Shown piece after piece: positions 63,201 through 64,000 of a stretch of 64,000 nucleotides of DNA; position 1 is the first letter of the stretch; each line of letters opens with the position of its first letter. The stretch is from positions 34,879,090 through 34,943,089 of the forward strand of contig CM060180.1 in NCBI GenBank assembly GCA_030549775.1. The letters run 5' to 3'. This stretch comes from Tamarix chinensis (lineage: Eukaryota; Streptophyta; Magnoliopsida; Caryophyllales; Tamaricaceae). The position numbers and the translations under genes are program-made. Below the pieces are notes generated by a model. That model saw only the letters and a program-made list of their open reading frames with translations. It did no database searches and was not told the origin of the DNA.

Positions 63201-64000
63201 AATTGAATTTTGAATGGTGTATTCTAAATTAATTTGAAATCCATAGTGAAACAAACAATTTCTGATAGCCCTTGTGAAACTAAAAAAGTCTACAAGCATA
63301 CCCAGATTCAAATTAATACTATTGCATATAGGAGGACACATGCATTGTTAGACCTGGTCGATAATTCAATATTGTGGGCTACCTTAGCAATGAACCCAAA
63401 TTAGAGGAAAATTAAAAAATATATTTTCTTTGTAATTAATTTGTTGGAGGAGGATCAATTAAGACATATATGATATATGCATGATAAATAATAATGCATG
63501 CACATTGACACCCATGCCCTTCCAAAACCATCTTATTTAACCAAACATTGAGGACTAAAATGATTAGTTACAACTTGCAAGCTTGCAACAGTTGTTCACC
63601 TAAATGTGAATAGGTATGTTGAGATCTTTGAATTCCCCAACCTTTTCACTTCCTTTATCAAATGAATGTCCTGCTCTACACACACAAACATATCACTAAT
63701 ATTTAAATTTCTCTTTCTATATCACTAGAAAAAAAGGCCAAAAAATGTGTTCTTTCAACACAAGAGAAAAAATCACAATTTTTAATTACATTGTATGATA
63801 TGTATCATATCAAGGTTCTCAAAACCTATTTATTTTAAAATTTAGCCTCATTATCTAGATATGCTGAAATTATTCTTACCTGTTCACCTGATTGGCATTG
63901 CTGATTGAGTTTCAGTTGGATTTGCATAAGACCAAGGCTAATATATTCTTTGTCAATTCTCTGATGATCAATTTTGTGTTGTCGTGTTTGTGTCTGGTTA
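60266..64000. other. AT-rich intergenic DNA, no gene recognised
   Basis: Only short frames on both strands, the longest 76 residues at 61591-61821 plus, with no known motif. I see no RNA gene, transposon end or tandem array. Confidence 0.5.

Noticed and set aside
1..64000. CRISPR arrays, rRNA and tRNA genes
   Set aside because: No regular spacer arrays and no cloverleaf or rRNA signatures were seen. The only tRNA-like matches are short retrotransposon primer sites.

Overview
This window is nuclear DNA of a flowering plant. The evidence is two intron-bearing plant genes on the minus strand and a dense, nested set of plant-type transposable elements (Ty3/gypsy, Ty1/copia, Helitron, LINE, hAT, MITEs), with AT-rich intergenic sequence and long trinucleotide arrays. 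I cannot place the species.

Host genes. (1) 14245-7775, minus: an 11-exon gene for a 485-residue BRAP2/BRIZ-type RING plus ZnF-UBP E3 ubiquitin ligase. All exon phases close. The first intron only works as a GC-AG intron, and one RING zinc-ligand position reads Gln instead of His. (2) 50594-48807, minus: an EULS3-type lectin with a His/Pro-rich head and a C-terminal EUL domain. Its last 108-bp intron can be retained in frame.

Transposon nest, 15.39-33.13 kb. A decayed Helitron helicase (minus) is split by a solo long LTR ('type B', plus strand) with a perfect 5-bp duplication TAATA at 16451-16455 and 32593-32597. Inside the triplet-repeat part of that LTR lies a truncated Ty3/gypsy element (tRNA-iMet primer site, gag, protease, start of RT). 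Inside its gag lies a large coding-free LTR element on the minus strand (19978-28220, 3.4-kb LTRs, 1.47-kb interior) with the duplication ACTTT. Removing it restores the gag frame. Its two LTRs appear to differ only in one poly-T tract, so it is very young.

Other regions. 1-5404 is a hybrid long LTR (type A body joined to a type B 5' half at a triplet array), itself hit by a 1.65-kb non-autonomous hAT element with an 8-bp duplication. 5909-7540 holds a second hAT end and a tandem array of about 250-bp units next to the 3' end of the ligase gene. 34.3-43.9 kb is a decayed copia element interrupted by a 5.24-kb type B LTR. 46.4-48.2 kb is a dead LINE. 51-64 kb is AT-rich, with two related 1.74-kb dispersed repeats, a Myb/SANT-like pseudogene fragment, a MITE inside a TA microsatellite and a triplet-repeat hairpin.

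Nothing here is a wholly new gene system. The most interesting signals are the layered insertion history, the very young coding-free LTR element with a duplicated polypurine tract, the modular long LTRs that exchange halves at triplet arrays, and the two unusual splicing or zinc-ligand features in the host genes.
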